From: Thalassomonas haliotis
Lineage (GTDB): Bacteria; Pseudomonadota; Gammaproteobacteria; Enterobacterales; Alteromonadaceae
Length of the DNA stretch: 64,000 nt
NCBI RefSeq assembly: GCF_028657945.1
Contig: NZ_CP059693.1
Location: forward strand, 2,170,001-2,234,000
Direction: 5' to 3'
Shown: positions 35,004 through 44,857 of the stretch, in pieces
Layout of the letters: each line of letters begins with the position of its first letter
Position numbering within the stretch: the stretch's first letter is position 1
The notes under the pieces: model-generated
Told to the model about the DNA's origin: nothing
Seen by the model: the letters and a program-made list of their open reading frames with translations, nothing else
Database searches by the model: none
Translations under genes and position numbers: made by a program

Positions 35004-36668
35004 TTATCCCGCCAACAGCTCTTGTGCATTCGCCAGACTGTGTTCGGTAATTTTATCGCCGGCAAGTAAACGGGCAATTTCTTTGACGCGTGCCGGTTCG
35101 CTAAGTTCCGTAACTTTTGTTTCTGTGTGTTCGCCGTCGGTTAACTTCGCCACAAACAGCTGTTGATGGCCCTTGCTGGCCACTTGCGGCAAGTGGGTAA
35201 CACAGATAACCTGGGTATTTTTCGCCAGTTGTTGTAGTTTTGAGCCAACCATGGAAGCGGTCGGGCCGCTGATGCCGACATCGACTTCATCAAAGATCAG
35301 GCTGGGGGTGACGACCTTATCGGCCAGTATGACCTGCATGGCCAAACTTATCCGGGAAAGCTCACCACCGGAGGCAACTTTGTTCATGGCTTCCAACGGC
35401 TGGCCGGGGTTGATACTCACTAAAAAGCTGATCTCGTCTATGCCGTGTACCGACAGCTGCTCGCCCGGGTTTTGTTCAAGTTGTACCTGAAATTCACCGT
35501 GGGGCATGTTCAGCTCCTGCATACTGGTGCTGATCAGGCTGCTGAGTTTTTTCGCCTGCTTTTGTCTGGAGTCCGATAATACCCGGGCGGCATCTAGATA
35601 GCTCTGGCGGGCTTTTTCTATTTCTTCTCCCATGGCACTTAACCTGGACTCGTCTGAGCTGATATTGGCAAGCTCACGGGCCAACCGGCTGTGAAATTCA
35701 GGCAGATCTTCCGGCGCCAGCTGATGCTTTTTCGCCAGCTGTATCGCCTGGGAATATCTTTCTTCGAGAAAATGGAAGGTTTCCGGGTCCAGCTCCAGGC
35801 GGTCGTAGTATTGGCGCAGGTCGTTGCAGGCATCGTCGATCTGGATTTGCGCTTCTTCAAGCACTTTGGCAATACCGCTTAAGCTGTTATCGACACTGGT
35901 TAAAGCGCTCAGGCTGTCGCAGCTGCGTCTGAGGGAATCTAAGACATTAAACTCTTCGTTATCGCTTAGCTGCTGCAATGACATCAGGGTTTCGTTGAGC
36001 AGGTGCTGGGAATTGCTGTAGCGTTTATAGTCGGCTTCCAGGGTTTCAAATTCTTGTGGTTGCAGGGCAAATTCATCAAGTTCGCTGACCTGGTATTGCA
36101 GCAGTTGCTGTTTGGCATCGCGCTGCAATTTATTTTCCTGCAACTGTTTAAGCTCTGCGGTCAGCTCCCGCCATTTCTGGTGGTGATATTTTACATCGTC
36201 CATCAGGTGTGGGTGGCCGGCATAGTCGTCGAGCATACGGCGCTGCTCTGTCGCTTTAATTATTTGCTGGTGGTCGTGCTGGCCGTGGATATTGATCAGC
36301 AGTTGTCCCAGTTCTTTTAACTGGGCGAGGGGAACTTGGCTGCCATTGATATATGCGCGGGATCTGCCTTCGGCGGAAACTACCCGGCGTAGAATACATT
36401 CATCCTCGGTGTTGAGGTCGTGTTGTTTAAGCCACTTATTTGCCGCCGGGTTGGCTAAAACGCCAAATACCGCCGACAATTCGGCTTTTTTACAGCCGGG
36501 GCGAACCACATTAGTTAATGCCCGCTCACCTAAACATAATCCCAGGGCGTCGATGGCGATAGATTTACCGGCACCGGTTTCACCCGTGATCGTGGTCATG
36601 CCGTGATTCCAGTCGATGTCCAGTGAACGGACAATGGCAAAATTTTGAATGTTTAAATGTAAAAGCAT
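35004..36668 (-). CDS. recN: DNA repair protein RecN
   Basis: A 554-residue SMC-like ATPase of double-strand break repair. N-terminal Walker A GETGAGKS with NFAIVRSLDIDW before it; long coiled coils (about 160-370, Gln- and Leu-rich); C-terminal ABC signature ASGGELSRISLAMQVI and Walker B LIFDEVDVGISG. Length is standard (about 550). SOS-regulated in most Gammaproteobacteria, and a perfect LexA box lies 29 nt before the ATG here, inside the hairpin that ends nadK. bamE follows. Confidence 0.96.
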   Translation of the reverse strand: MLLHLNIQNFAIVRSLDIDWNHGMTTITGETGAGKSIAIDALGLCLGERALTNVVRPGCKKAELSAVFGVLANPAANKWLKQHDLNTEDECILRRVVSAEGRSRAYINGSQVPLAQLKELGQLLINIHGQHDHQQIIKATEQRRMLDDYAGHPHLMDDVKYHHQKWRELTAELKQLQENKLQRDAKQQLLQYQVSELDEFALQPQEFETLEADYKRYSNSQHLLNETLMSLQQLSDNEEFNVLDSLRRSCDSLSALTSVDNSLSGIAKVLEEAQIQIDDACNDLRQYYDRLELDPETFHFLEERYSQAIQLAKKHQLAPEDLPEFHSRLARELANISSDESRLSAMGEEIEKARQSYLDAARVLSDSRQKQAKKLSSLISTSMQELNMPHGEFQVQLEQNPGEQLSVHGIDEISFLVSINPGQPLEAMNKVASGGELSRISLAMQVILADKVVTPSLIFDEVDVGISGPTASMVGSKLQQLAKNTQVICVTHLPQVASKGHQQLFVAKLTDGEHTETKVTELSEPARVKEIARLLAGDKITEHSLANAQELLAG

Positions 36669-36681
36669 CAGCTATCTCTAA

Positions 36682-36727
36682 CGAAAAAACCAGTTACTGT
36701 TAATTTATACAGTCACTGGTTTTTTCG
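36682..36727 (-). terminator. nadK terminator hairpin enclosing the recN LexA box
   Basis: Two 19-nt arms (CGAAAAAACCAGT-T-ACTGT and its complement, one mismatch) with an 8-nt loop TAATTTAT; the minus-strand transcript ends in TTTTTT. Located between the nadK stop and the recN start. Confidence 0.82.
36697..36712 (-). promoter_or_regulatory. LexA (SOS) box of recN
   Basis: CTGT-TAATTTAT-ACAG, a perfect CTGT-N8-ACAG LexA operator with flanking T and A favourable to the consensus. On the minus strand a TTGCGA...TATAAA promoter overlaps it. Its two half-sites form the top of the terminator stem. Confidence 0.88.
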
Positions 36728-36773
36728 CAAGTTATTTTTTACACGTTTTCTTCGGCGGGGGAAATTTATCCGG

Positions 36774-37655
36774 TTAGTAAAGCTCGTTGCCCCAGCTGAG
36801 TTTGCTCCTTAATACATTAAAATAGTCATGATCCAGCGGGTGTATCAGGCGCAGTGTATACTCACTTTTCTTGATGATGACTTCATCACCCGGCATTACC
36901 GCCAGAATGACATGGCCGTCGCAGCTGACCTGTAAATTCTCATAATTCTCGTTTGCCAGGATCAGTTTTATTTCACTGCTGCCGTCAACCACAATCGGGC
37001 GGCTGGTGAGGGTATGGGGGAACATAGGCACTAACGACAGCGCATTTAATCCCGGGGTTAAAATAGGGCCGCCGGCGGACATCGAATAGGCGGTAGAGCC
37101 TGTCGGGGTCGAGATAATCAAGCCGTCGGAGCGTTGGCTGAACATAAAGCTGCCGTCGATATAAACTTCAAATTCTATCATGTTGGCGACTTTACCTGCG
37201 TGTACTACCGCTTCGTTAACCGCGCTGTTGGAGCTTTTTAATTTGCCGTGGCGATAAACCTCTGCTTCGATCACAAAACGTTGTTCGCTGCGGGACTCGC
37301 CGCGTAATATTGCTTCAAGCGGGGGAATAAGGTTATCCGGGGATAAATCCGTTAAAAAGCCGAGGTTGCCGCGGTTAACGCCGATAACGCCGATTTTATA
37401 ACCCGCCAGTACCCGGGCAGCGCCGAGCATGTAACCGTCACCGCCTACTACTATCGCCAGCTCTGCCTGCTCGCCTATCTGCATCAGGCTGTGTTTGGCA
37501 AGGTTATCAATGCGGATAAAGGGAGCTACCGTGCTTTCAACCAGGACATGATAATTATGTTCGGTTAAATACTTATATAAGATCTCTATGGTAGCACTGG
37601 TACCGTCATGATGTGGTTTACCGATTAACCCTATGGTTTTATATAGCTGGGTCAT
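36774..37655 (-). CDS. nadK: NAD kinase
   Basis: A 293-residue enzyme that phosphorylates NAD to NADP using ATP. Family motifs: [15 protein letters not shown] (GGDG), [20 protein letters not shown] and [21 protein letters not shown]. Length matches bacterial NadK. Upstream of recN on the same strand and divergent from grpE, the classical gammaproteobacterial arrangement. Confidence 0.96.
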   Translation of the reverse strand: MTQLYKTIGLIGKPHHDGTSATIEILYKYLTEHNYHVLVESTVAPFIRIDNLAKHSLMQIGEQAELAIVVGGDGYMLGAARVLAGYKIGVIGVNRGNLGFLTDLSPDNLIPPLEAILRGESRSEQRFVIEAEVYRHGKLKSSNSAVNEAVVHAGKVANMIEFEVYIDGSFMFSQRSDGLIISTPTGSTAYSMSAGGPILTPGLNALSLVPMFPHTLTSRPIVVDGSSEIKLILANENYENLQVSCDGHVILAVMPGDEVIIKKSEYTLRLIHPLDHDYFNVLRSKLSWGNELY

Positions 37656-37752
37656 ATAGTGTAAATGCTTTATTTTCTTCTCGTTATGGGCAGTGTCGCC
37701 GTATTTTCCCTTATTGTAAAGTTGACTTTTTACTAAATGATCGACTTTATGC

Positions 37753-37777
37753 TTGAATCATGAAAACTAATCCCCAT
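37753..37777 (+). promoter_or_regulatory. Sigma-32 type promoter of grpE
   Basis: CTTGAAT (-35 TTGAAT at 37753-37758), 13-nt spacer, CCCCATAA (-10 from 37772). Close to the RpoH consensus CTTGAA-N13-CCCCAT. About 35 nt before the grpE ATG. Confidence 0.8.
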
Positions 37778-37812
37778 AATTAGCACCATTAGAGTTTACC
37801 CTTGGAGTTTTT

Positions 37813-38439
37813 ATGACAACTGAGTCTACCGATAACCAAAAAACTGCAGAAGAGATCGCTGCAGAAGAAATTATTCAACAAGCCGAAGAGCAATTAGAAG
37901 AAACCTTAGGCGCTGCCGCCGCGACCATCAGCCCTGAGCTGGAAAAGATCAACGAGCTTGAATTGTCTTTAGCTGCCGCCCAGGCGACAGTTGCCGACCA
38001 AAAAGATTCTGTTGTGCGCGCCAAAGCCGAAGTGGATAATATCCGCCGCCGTGCCGCCCAGGATGTAGAAAAAGCGCGTAAGTTTGCTTTAGAGAAATTC
38101 TCTGCAGAATTATTACCGGTTATCGACAACATGGAGCGTGCCATTGCCAGCATCAATGCTGAAGACGAAGCACAAAAAGCCATTGCCGAAGGTGTTGAGC
38201 TGACCCTGCAAAGCCTGTTATCTGCTATCAACAAGTTCGGTGTTACTGCTGTTGACCCGCAAGACCAGCCGTTTAACCCTGAGTTGCACCAGGCCATGTC
38301 AATGCAGGAAGTTGAAGGTGTTGCCCCTAATACCGTTATTGCCGTGATGCAAAAGGGTTATGAGCTTAACGGCCGTTTAATTCGCCCTGCCATGGTAATG
38401 GTGTCTAAAGCTGCGCCGAGTGTTGATACCTCAGCTTAA
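37813..38439 (+). CDS. grpE: Nucleotide exchange factor GrpE
   Basis: A 208-residue co-chaperone that releases ADP from DnaK. An acidic disordered N-terminus (about 1-45), long dimerising helix (about 50-110: [20 protein letters not shown] ... [26 protein letters not shown]), then the beta domain with [15 protein letters not shown] and [23 protein letters not shown] heat-shock promoter precedes it and an intrinsic terminator follows. Confidence 0.96.
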   Translation: MTTESTDNQKTAEEIAAEEIIQQAEEQLEETLGAAAATISPELEKINELELSLAAAQATVADQKDSVVRAKAEVDNIRRRAAQDVEKARKFALEKFSAELLPVIDNMERAIASINAEDEAQKAIAEGVELTLQSLLSAINKFGVTAVDPQDQPFNPELHQAMSMQEVEGVAPNTVIAVMQKGYELNGRLIRPAMVMVSKAAPSVDTSA

Positions 38440-38462
38440 GTTTTAGCGATAAACCGTTTCTT

Positions 38463-38492
38463 AAAAAGCCAGACCTTTGTCTGGCTTTTTTT
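38463..38492 (+). terminator. Rho-independent terminator of grpE
   Basis: AAAAAGCCAGAC/GTCTGGCTTTTT stem with a short loop, ending in a run of seven T. Confidence 0.92.
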
Positions 38493-38952
38493 ATGGGAGA
38501 GATTTTTCTATGTCGGGGGAGCCGATAAGGCTGGTCCGGTCATGGCCAATAAATTATCCATTTAAATGCCAACTTAATAGCTGACATGCTTCTGCCTTGA
38601 AGTACTTTATGAAATCCAGGTTATCCGCCGATCAGCTATTTACCTCGCCAAGGCCATTGATGTCACATAGCCGCCATATCATGCTGACAAAATCATGGTT
38701 GGCTGGGCACAAGCAGCTGCAAAAGCGGGTTTTGGCCTTGGTTACTGATCCGAACGGGCAAGTGATTTCAAAAAAATATGCTCTTTTAGCCGGTGACCAT
38801 GAAAATTGGCACGGGGAAATTTAGAGAGGTTTATTTGAGTGATTTCGACCTATCTTATTGAAAAATAAGTTATGTTTTTTTTCTCTAATTCCACAGTAAA
38901 TATGCGTAAATAATTTTTTGCGAAAACTCGTCACATTTTTTTACTTTTTCTA

Positions 38953-38979
38953 TTGAAAACGATTTTCCCGCCCCCACTA
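38953..38979 (+). promoter_or_regulatory. Sigma-32 type promoter of dnaK
   Basis: TTGAAA at 38953-38958, 13-nt spacer, CCCCACTA from 38972. Same geometry as the grpE promoter; 50-60 nt before the dnaK ATG. Confidence 0.8.
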
Positions 38980-39032
38980 AGTGTTCATCAACAGAATTAA
39001 TCTTTATTTTATATATTTCGGAGATCCTCAAG

Positions 39033-40976
39033 ATGGGCAAAATAATTGGTATTGACCTAGGGACCACAAACTCATGTGTTGCGGTTCTAGACGGCGACAG
39101 TGCACGTGTAATTGAAAACGCAGAAGGTGATCGTACAACCCCTTCAATCATCGCTTACACAGAAGAAGGTGAAACCTTAGTTGGCCAACCGGCTAAACGT
39201 CAGTCAGTTACTAACCCTAAAAACACATTATTCGCCATCAAGCGTTTAATCGGTCGTCGTTTCGAAGACAAAGAAGTACAGCGTGATATCAGCATCATGC
39301 CTTTTGGTATCGTGAAAGCCGATAACGGTGATGCCTGGGTTAGCGCAAAAGGCAACAATGTAGCGCCACCACAAGTTTCTGCAGAAGTTTTGAAGAAAAT
39401 GAAAAAAACGGCTGAGGATTACTTAGGTGAAACCGTCACTGAAGCGGTCATTACCGTTCCTGCTTACTTTAACGATTCACAGCGTCAGGCAACTAAAGAT
39501 GCCGGTCGTATCGCTGGTTTAGAAGTTAAGCGTATCATCAACGAACCTACTGCTGCTGCCCTTGCTTACGGCATGGACAAGCAAAAAGGCGACAAAGTGG
39601 TTGCCGTATATGACTTAGGTGGTGGTACTTTCGATATTTCAATCATCGAAATCGATGAAGTTGAAGGCGAGCACACTTTTGAAGTATTAGCGACGAACGG
39701 TGACACCCACTTAGGTGGTGAAGATTTCGATAACCGTTTAATCAACTACCTTGTAGCTGAATTCAAGAAAGACCAGGGCATGGACTTAACCACTGACCCA
39801 CTGGCGATGCAGCGTTTAAAAGAAGCAGCTGAAAAAGCCAAATGTGAGCTTTCTTCTGCACAACAAACCGATGTTAACCTGCCTTACATCACGGCTGACG
39901 CCAGTGGTCCTAAGCACATGAACATCAAAGTTACCCGTGCCAAGTTAGAGTCTTTAGTTGAAGACATGGTTCAGGCCACTTTAGAGCCGTTAAAAATTGC
40001 CCTTAAAGATTCAGACCTTTCAGTAAGTGACGTTGATGACGTTATCTTAGTTGGTGGTCAAACCCGTATGCCTATGGTGCAAAAAGCGGTAACTGACTTC
40101 TTCGGCAAAGAGCCGCGTAAAGACGTTAACCCTGATGAAGCGGTAGCAGCCGGTGCTGCAGTACAAGCCGGTGTACTTTCCGGTGATGTTACTGACGTAT
40201 TACTGCTTGACGTTACGCCATTATCCTTAGGTATTGAAACTATGGGTGGTGTGATGACTAAGGTTATCGACAAAAACACGACTATCCCGACCAAGCAGTC
40301 ACAAACCTTCTCAACCGCTGATGACAACCAGGCGGCGGTAACGGTTCACGTAGTACAGGGTGAGCGTAAGCAAGCGGCTTCTAACAAATCATTGGGCCAG
40401 TTCAACCTTGAAGGTATTGACCCGGCGCCACGCGGTGTACCGCAAATCGAAGTGACTTTCGATATCGATGCCGACGGTATCTTGCACGTAACTGCGAAAG
40501 ATAAGAACACAGGGAAAGAGCAGAAGATCACCATTAAAGCTTCTTCAGGTTTATCCGATGATGAAGTAGAGCAAATGGTACGTGACGCTGAAGCGAATGC
40601 CGATGAAGATGCCAAGTTCGAAGAGCTGGTTCAGTCTCGTAACCAGGCTGACGGCATGGTTCACGCGACTCGTAAGCAAATTGAAGAAGCCGGTGACGAC
40701 TTACCAGCGGAAGACAAAGAGAAGCTTGAAGCGGCGTTGACTGAACTTGAAGAAGCCATTAAAGGCGACGACAAAGAAGCCATCGATGCCAAGTCTCAGG
40801 CGGTCATGGAAGCTTCTGCCAAGTTAATGGAAATCGCCCAGGCGAAGGCCCAGGCACAAGGCGGCGCCGCTCCTGAAGGTGCAGCACCGGAAGGCGCTTC
40901 AAGCGACGCCGGCAGTGCGGCAGCTGATGATGTAGTTGATGCTGAATTTGAAGAAGTTAAAGACGATAACAAGTAA
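39033..40976 (+). CDS. dnaK: Chaperone protein DnaK (Hsp70)
   Basis: A 647-residue ATP-driven chaperone. ATPase domain 1-385 with the signatures [28 protein letters not shown] and [14 protein letters not shown]; the phosphorylation/linker region [24 protein letters not shown] opens the substrate-binding domain; helical lid to about 600 and an Ala/Gly/Glu-rich tail ending FEEVKDDNK. It folds nascent and damaged proteins with DnaJ and GrpE. Codon use is that of a highly expressed gene. dnaJ follows after 108 nt. Confidence 0.98.
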   Translation: MGKIIGIDLGTTNSCVAVLDGDSARVIENAEGDRTTPSIIAYTEEGETLVGQPAKRQSVTNPKNTLFAIKRLIGRRFEDKEVQRDISIMPFGIVKADNGDAWVSAKGNNVAPPQVSAEVLKKMKKTAEDYLGETVTEAVITVPAYFNDSQRQATKDAGRIAGLEVKRIINEPTAAALAYGMDKQKGDKVVAVYDLGGGTFDISIIEIDEVEGEHTFEVLATNGDTHLGGEDFDNRLINYLVAEFKKDQGMDLTTDPLAMQRLKEAAEKAKCELSSAQQTDVNLPYITADASGPKHMNIKVTRAKLESLVEDMVQATLEPLKIALKDSDLSVSDVDDVILVGGQTRMPMVQKAVTDFFGKEPRKDVNPDEAVAAGAAVQAGVLSGDVTDVLLLDVTPLSLGIETMGGVMTKVIDKNTTIPTKQSQTFSTADDNQAAVTVHVVQGERKQAASNKSLGQFNLEGIDPAPRGVPQIEVTFDIDADGILHVTAKDKNTGKEQKITIKASSGLSDDEVEQMVRDAEANADEDAKFEELVQSRNQADGMVHATRKQIEEAGDDLPAEDKEKLEAALTELEEAIKGDDKEAIDAKSQAVMEASAKLMEIAQAKAQAQGGAAPEGAAPEGASSDAGSAAADDVVDAEFEEVKDDNK

Positions 40977-41001
40977 TCGTTAACACACTCAAATTACACT
41001 G

Positions 41002-41037
41002 ATGCTAAAGCGCTGGTTTAATCCCCGGCGCTTTATA
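41002..41037 (+). terminator. Weak hairpin between dnaK and dnaJ
   Basis: AAAGCGC...GCGCTTT with inner GG/CC pairs, followed by ATACG rather than a T tract. Likely a partial terminator or processing site that lowers dnaJ relative to dnaK. Confidence 0.45.
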
Positions 41038-41084
41038 CGTTAAAAAACAGCAAAATAAAAGTGAAGTAAACAAGAAGCCTATTT

Positions 41085-42221
41085 ATGTCAAAACGCGATT
41101 ATTATGAAGTGCTTGGGGTCGGTAAAGATGCCGGTGAGCGCGATATCAAAAAAGCCTATAAACGGCTGGCGATGAAATTTCACCCGGACCGTACCAAGGG
41201 CGACAAATCAAAAGAAGAGCAGTTCAAAGAAGTTAAAGAAGCTTATGAAGTGCTTAACGATGATCAAAAACGTGCTGCCTACGATCAGTACGGCCATGCG
41301 GCCTTCCAGCAGGGCGGTCACGGTGGTGGCGGCTTCGGCGGCGGTCAGGACTTTGGCGATATCTTCGGCGATGTTTTCGGCGATATCTTCGGTGGCGGTC
41401 GCCGTGGCGGCGGTCAGTCGCGGGCACGTCGCGGCTCTGATTTACGCTATAACCTGGAAATCAGCTTAGAAGAGGCGGTGAAAGGTAAAACCGTAGAAAT
41501 TAAGGTACCGACTTTTGTCAGCTGTGAACCTTGTGACGGCTCAGGCGCGAAAAAAGGCACTAAACCGACTTCTTGTCCTACTTGTCATGGTCATGGTCAG
41601 GTACAGATGCGCCAGGGCCTGTTTGCGGTTCAGCAAACCTGTCCTACCTGTAGCGGTAAAGGTAAGATCATTTCCGACCCTTGTAAGTCTTGTCGCGGCC
41701 AGGGCCGTGTTGAGAAGAACAAGACCCTTTCTGTTAAAATTCCACCGGGTGTTGATACCGGCGACAGGATCCGTTTATCCGGCGAAGGGGAAGCGGGCGA
41801 GCACGGCGCACCGGCCGGTGATTTATATGTACAGACAAATGTTAAAGATCACCCGATTTTTGTTCGTGAAGAAAATCACCTCTATTGTGAAGTGCCGATT
41901 AGCTTTAGCACCGCAGCCTTAGGCGGCGATATTGAAGTGCCGACCCTTGAAGGTAAGGTCAAACTGAAAATTCCCAGAGAAACGCAAACCGGTAAGATGT
42001 TCCGCCTGCGCGGCAAAGGGGTTAAATCGGTACGCAGCCACTCAACCGGCGATCTGATGTGTAAAGTGGTTGTTGAAACTCCGGTGAACCTGTCTGCCGA
42101 GCAAATGTCTTTGCTTGAGCAGTTAGAAACCAATATCAACAAGAAAGCCGCCCATCACAGGCCGAAAGAAACCGGTTTCTTTGACGGTGTGAAAAAATTC
42201 TTTGATGATCTGAAAAGCTAA
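41085..42221 (+). CDS. dnaJ: Chaperone protein DnaJ (Hsp40)
   Basis: A 378-residue type I J-protein. J domain 1-70 with the HPD tripeptide (MKFHPDRT); Gly/Phe-rich region about 76-115; four CxxCxGxG zinc repeats ([32 protein letters not shown]); C-terminal substrate-binding beta domains. It stimulates DnaK ATPase and delivers clients. Co-transcribed with dnaK; strong terminator after. Confidence 0.98.
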   Translation: MSKRDYYEVLGVGKDAGERDIKKAYKRLAMKFHPDRTKGDKSKEEQFKEVKEAYEVLNDDQKRAAYDQYGHAAFQQGGHGGGGFGGGQDFGDIFGDVFGDIFGGGRRGGGQSRARRGSDLRYNLEISLEEAVKGKTVEIKVPTFVSCEPCDGSGAKKGTKPTSCPTCHGHGQVQMRQGLFAVQQTCPTCSGKGKIISDPCKSCRGQGRVEKNKTLSVKIPPGVDTGDRIRLSGEGEAGEHGAPAGDLYVQTNVKDHPIFVREENHLYCEVPISFSTAALGGDIEVPTLEGKVKLKIPRETQTGKMFRLRGKGVKSVRSHSTGDLMCKVVVETPVNLSAEQMSLLEQLETNINKKAAHHRPKETGFFDGVKKFFDDLKS

Positions 42222-42262
42222 ACGTTAGCTTAATCAGATAAAACTCTGATAAAGCATTTTAA

Positions 42263-42291
42263 AAAAAACCAGTCGCCTGACTGGTTTTTTT
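42263..42291 (+). terminator. Rho-independent terminator of dnaKJ
   Basis: AAACCAGTC/GACTGGTTT stem, GCCT loop, then TTTTT. Confidence 0.92.
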
Positions 42292-42365
42292 GTTTTTTGG
42301 ATTTGAAAAGAGCACGGGAATGAAACCGGAAGGGGGGGCGGCACAGGGATGATAAAACCGGGTAA

Positions 42366-42442
42366 ATGTCACATATCTTCATATAGTTAAAATATGAATG
42401 AATTTTTATATTTAAAAAATTCTTCATGTGACATAATATGTC
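42366..42442 (+). promoter_or_regulatory. Nested inverted repeats upstream of nhaA
   Basis: Three dyads: outer arms ATGTCACAT (42366-42374) and ATGTGACAT (42426-42434); inner arms TTCATAT (42378-42384) and ATATGAA (42392-42398); and GACATA-A-TATGTC (42430-42442). They end about 40 nt before the nhaA start. Could be repeated operator half-sites (TGTCACAT-like) or a structured leader RNA controlling the antiporter. Confidence 0.6.
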
Positions 42443-42485
42443 GTAATTATTTGTGAGCAAAACTTTTTAACCCATAAGGAGCCCT

Positions 42486-43676
42486 ATGGCCATTTCAACG
42501 ATTCAGTCTTTCTTAAAAAAAGAGGAGGCCAGCGGCATTATTCTAATGTTTGCTGCCGTGTTTGCCATGATACTGGCAAACTCTCCCCTGGCAAGTTGGT
42601 ATGATTTGTTACTTGATGTTCCCGTGGTGGTGGCCGTAGGTAGTTTTGAAATAGCCAAACCTTTGCTGTTATGGATTAACGATGGATTGATGGCGCTATT
42701 CTTTTTCCTGGTAGGCTTAGAGCTTAAGCGGGAATTCCTTGAAGGTGATCTCTCCCAGCCGGGGCAGGTAGCTCTACCGGCGATAGGCGCGGTTGGCGGT
42801 ATGCTGGTGCCGGCCTTGTTTTATGTCGGATTAAATTATGATAATGCCGATGCCTTAAGCGGCTGGGCTATTCCAACGGCTACCGATATTGCTTTTGCCC
42901 TGGGGATCCTGGCCATGGTCGGCTCTAAGGTGCCGCTGCAGCTTAAGGTATTTTTGACCTCGCTGGCTATTTTTGATGATTTGGGCGCCATTATTATTAT
43001 CGCGCTTTTTTATACCGACCAGTTGTCTATGTTGTCGCTGATTGTGGCAGCTGTGGTGATCTCTATTTTGTTTGGTCTGAATAAGCGGGGTGTTACCAGT
43101 ACTGCCAGCTATATTTTCTTCGGTATTGTTTTATGGATCGCGGTATTAAAGTCCGGGGTACATGCTACTTTGGCCGGGGTAGTGCTGGCGTTCTTTATTC
43201 CTATCAAAGGTAAAGACGATGAGCCGTCGCCGCTGAAGTCGTTAGAGCATAACCTGCATTCCATGGTGGCTTTTATTATTTTACCTATTTTCGCTTTTGC
43301 CAATGCCGGTATCGACTTTGCCGGTGTCGGTTTGCAGGAAGTGGCGGCGCCTGTGCCTTTAGGGATTATTCTAGGCTTGGTGGTCGGTAAACAGCTGGGT
43401 GTGTTTGGCCTCTGTTTTGTGGCCATTAAACTGGGTTTTGCCAGGTTACCCGCCAATGTTAACTGGCAATTATTATACGGCGCATCGCTTTTATGTGGTG
43501 TCGGCTTTACCATGAGTTTATTTATCGGCTCTTTAGCCTTTGAGCAGGGTACCGGTAACTTGTTGTTCCAGGACAGGTTGGGCATAGTGATAGGTTCACT
43601 GATTTCCGGTATTTTGGGTTATGTCATTATTAAGCATGCGGTTGCTAAGTTGGCACATGAGCCAAAAGAGTCGTAG
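42486..43676 (+). CDS. nhaA: Na+/H+ antiporter NhaA
   Basis: A 396-residue inner-membrane antiporter that expels Na+ in exchange for protons. Twelve helices; LLWINDGLMALFFFLVGLELKRE and the ion-binding aspartates in TDIAFALGIL and LAIFDDLGAIIIIALFYT are the NhaA landmarks; the C-terminal Lys/Gly-rich helices include YGASLLCGVGFTMSLFIG. Length is typical (about 390). ATG preceded by AAGGAG. Important for a marine organism. A phosphotransferase gene follows after 24 nt. Confidence 0.97.
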   Translation: MAISTIQSFLKKEEASGIILMFAAVFAMILANSPLASWYDLLLDVPVVVAVGSFEIAKPLLLWINDGLMALFFFLVGLELKREFLEGDLSQPGQVALPAIGAVGGMLVPALFYVGLNYDNADALSGWAIPTATDIAFALGILAMVGSKVPLQLKVFLTSLAIFDDLGAIIIIALFYTDQLSMLSLIVAAVVISILFGLNKRGVTSTASYIFFGIVLWIAVLKSGVHATLAGVVLAFFIPIKGKDDEPSPLKSLEHNLHSMVAFIILPIFAFANAGIDFAGVGLQEVAAPVPLGIILGLVVGKQLGVFGLCFVAIKLGFARLPANVNWQLLYGASLLCGVGFTMSLFIGSLAFEQGTGNLLFQDRLGIVIGSLISGILGYVIIKHAVAKLAHEPKES

Positions 43677-43700
43677 TAGCAAAACATAAGATAAAAGAGT

Positions 43701-44669
43701 ATGGATTTAATTTTTAAAGCCTTACCGGCTAACCCGGATTATGAACAAAGTTGCAGTATCCTGGATGATAACCCGGATGAGTTCTGGCAGCCGCTACTGG
43801 GCTTTATCCAGGAAAAACATGCTTTGCCGCAGGGAAGCTGGCAACGGATCCTTGCCGGTGGTAATGCCTTATTTGCTTTAAACGATGAGGTGATTGTTAA
43901 AATTGTTCCGCCGAACTGGGCCTATCAGGGGCAGGCGGAAGTTGATGCCTCGGCGCTGTTGGCAAAGCAATTATCAATTGCTGTTCCCCAGGTGCTTGCC
44001 TCGGGCACAGTGAATAACTGGCTTTATGTGGTGATGACGAAATTACCGGGCATATCGCTGGCAGATGTTTGGGAAAAGCTGGAGCAGAGCGATAAATTGC
44101 TGCTGGTTAAGCAACTGGGGCAATTTATCCGGGAATTACATCACCTGCCTTTACCCGCTGACAATACAATGAAAGTGAACTGGGCAGATTATATCGACAA
44201 GCTTAAGCAGGATTGCCTGCCCAGGCACCAGCGTAAAGGCGTAAATGAAAAGCTGGTTGCGCAGATTGAACCTTACCTGGCGCAGCAGGTGCTGGCTTTT
44301 GATGATGGCGCCGATATGTTTATTCATATGGACCTGCACCCGTGGAATTTAATGGTGGAGCGCAAAGACGGGCAATATCGTTTAAGCGCTGTATTGGATT
44401 TTGGTGATGCCATTGTCGGCAGGAGCCGGTTATTAGAGCTGCTGACGCCGATGCTGTTTATGTGCCAGGGGAATGCAGCTTTAGTACAGGCCTTGCTGGA
44501 AAGTTATTCGCTGCTTGATTGTGCCGATAAAGAAAGGTTACGGCAACAGCTGATGGCGATAGCCCTGCTCAGGCCGGCATGTGATTTTAACTTTGTGTTA
44601 TCCCAGGTGCCGCAAACCGGGGAGCGGGACAACTGGCAGCAGATTTCCGAGCAGTTATTCCCCCTTTAG
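43701..44669 (+). CDS. APH-family phosphotransferase
   Basis: A 322-residue kinase-like protein of the aminoglycoside phosphotransferase/choline kinase superfamily. N-lobe Lys candidate in NDEVIVKIV; catalytic loop HMDLHPWNLMVE; metal-binding DFGDAIVG. Substrate unknown: genomic members of this family act on small metabolites as often as on antibiotics, and I see no reason to call it a resistance gene. It follows nhaA closely and may be in its operon. Its TAG stop lies inside a 41-bp dispersed repeat (from 44664), so the last codons may have been set by that insertion. Confidence 0.85.
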   Translation: MDLIFKALPANPDYEQSCSILDDNPDEFWQPLLGFIQEKHALPQGSWQRILAGGNALFALNDEVIVKIVPPNWAYQGQAEVDASALLAKQLSIAVPQVLASGTVNNWLYVVMTKLPGISLADVWEKLEQSDKLLLVKQLGQFIRELHHLPLPADNTMKVNWADYIDKLKQDCLPRHQRKGVNEKLVAQIEPYLAQQVLAFDDGADMFIHMDLHPWNLMVERKDGQYRLSAVLDFGDAIVGRSRLLELLTPMLFMCQGNAALVQALLESYSLLDCADKERLRQQLMAIALLRPACDFNFVLSQVPQTGERDNWQQISEQLFPL

Positions 44670-44704
44670 ACCATTCGAAGATGAGCAAATACTTAATTCA
44701 ATTG
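44664..44704 (+). repeat. 41-bp dispersed repeat, copy 2
   Basis: Exact match to 34260-34300. The copy begins at the last sense codon of the phosphotransferase gene (CTT TAG) and supplies its stop. Confidence 0.9.
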
Positions 44705-44817
44705 CTATAAACAGCACAACGGACTCCTTCTTGTGCTGTTTTTATTTACGGGAGGTAATGTAGGTCATGGCTCTGTGGGCGACGGGAATGACTATTTCTG
44801 TCGCTCTTCTTCAGCGA

Positions 44818-44852
44818 ATAGATATTCTTTGCCTAATAGATATTCTTTGCCA
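44818..44852. repeat. Short tandem duplication
   Basis: AATAGATATTCTTTGCC occurs twice in tandem just beyond the stop codon of the Lrp-type gene. Simple duplication. Confidence 0.75.
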
Positions 44853-44857
44853 AGGTC

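Larger units (their letters stand above)
38440..39032. other. Spacer between grpE and dnaK
   Basis: Holds the grpE terminator and the dnaK heat-shock promoter. A 75-codon frame at 38597-38824 (TTG or ATG start) resembles no family and has no ribosome site; I leave it uncalled. Confidence 0.5.

Noticed and set aside
38597-38824. 75-codon frame between grpE and dnaK
   Set aside because: No recognisable protein, weak start; region is better explained as promoter and terminator spacer.
43701-44669. Aminoglycoside resistance gene
   Set aside because: Only the general APH kinase fold is visible; its place behind nhaA and the lack of mobile context argue for a metabolic kinase.
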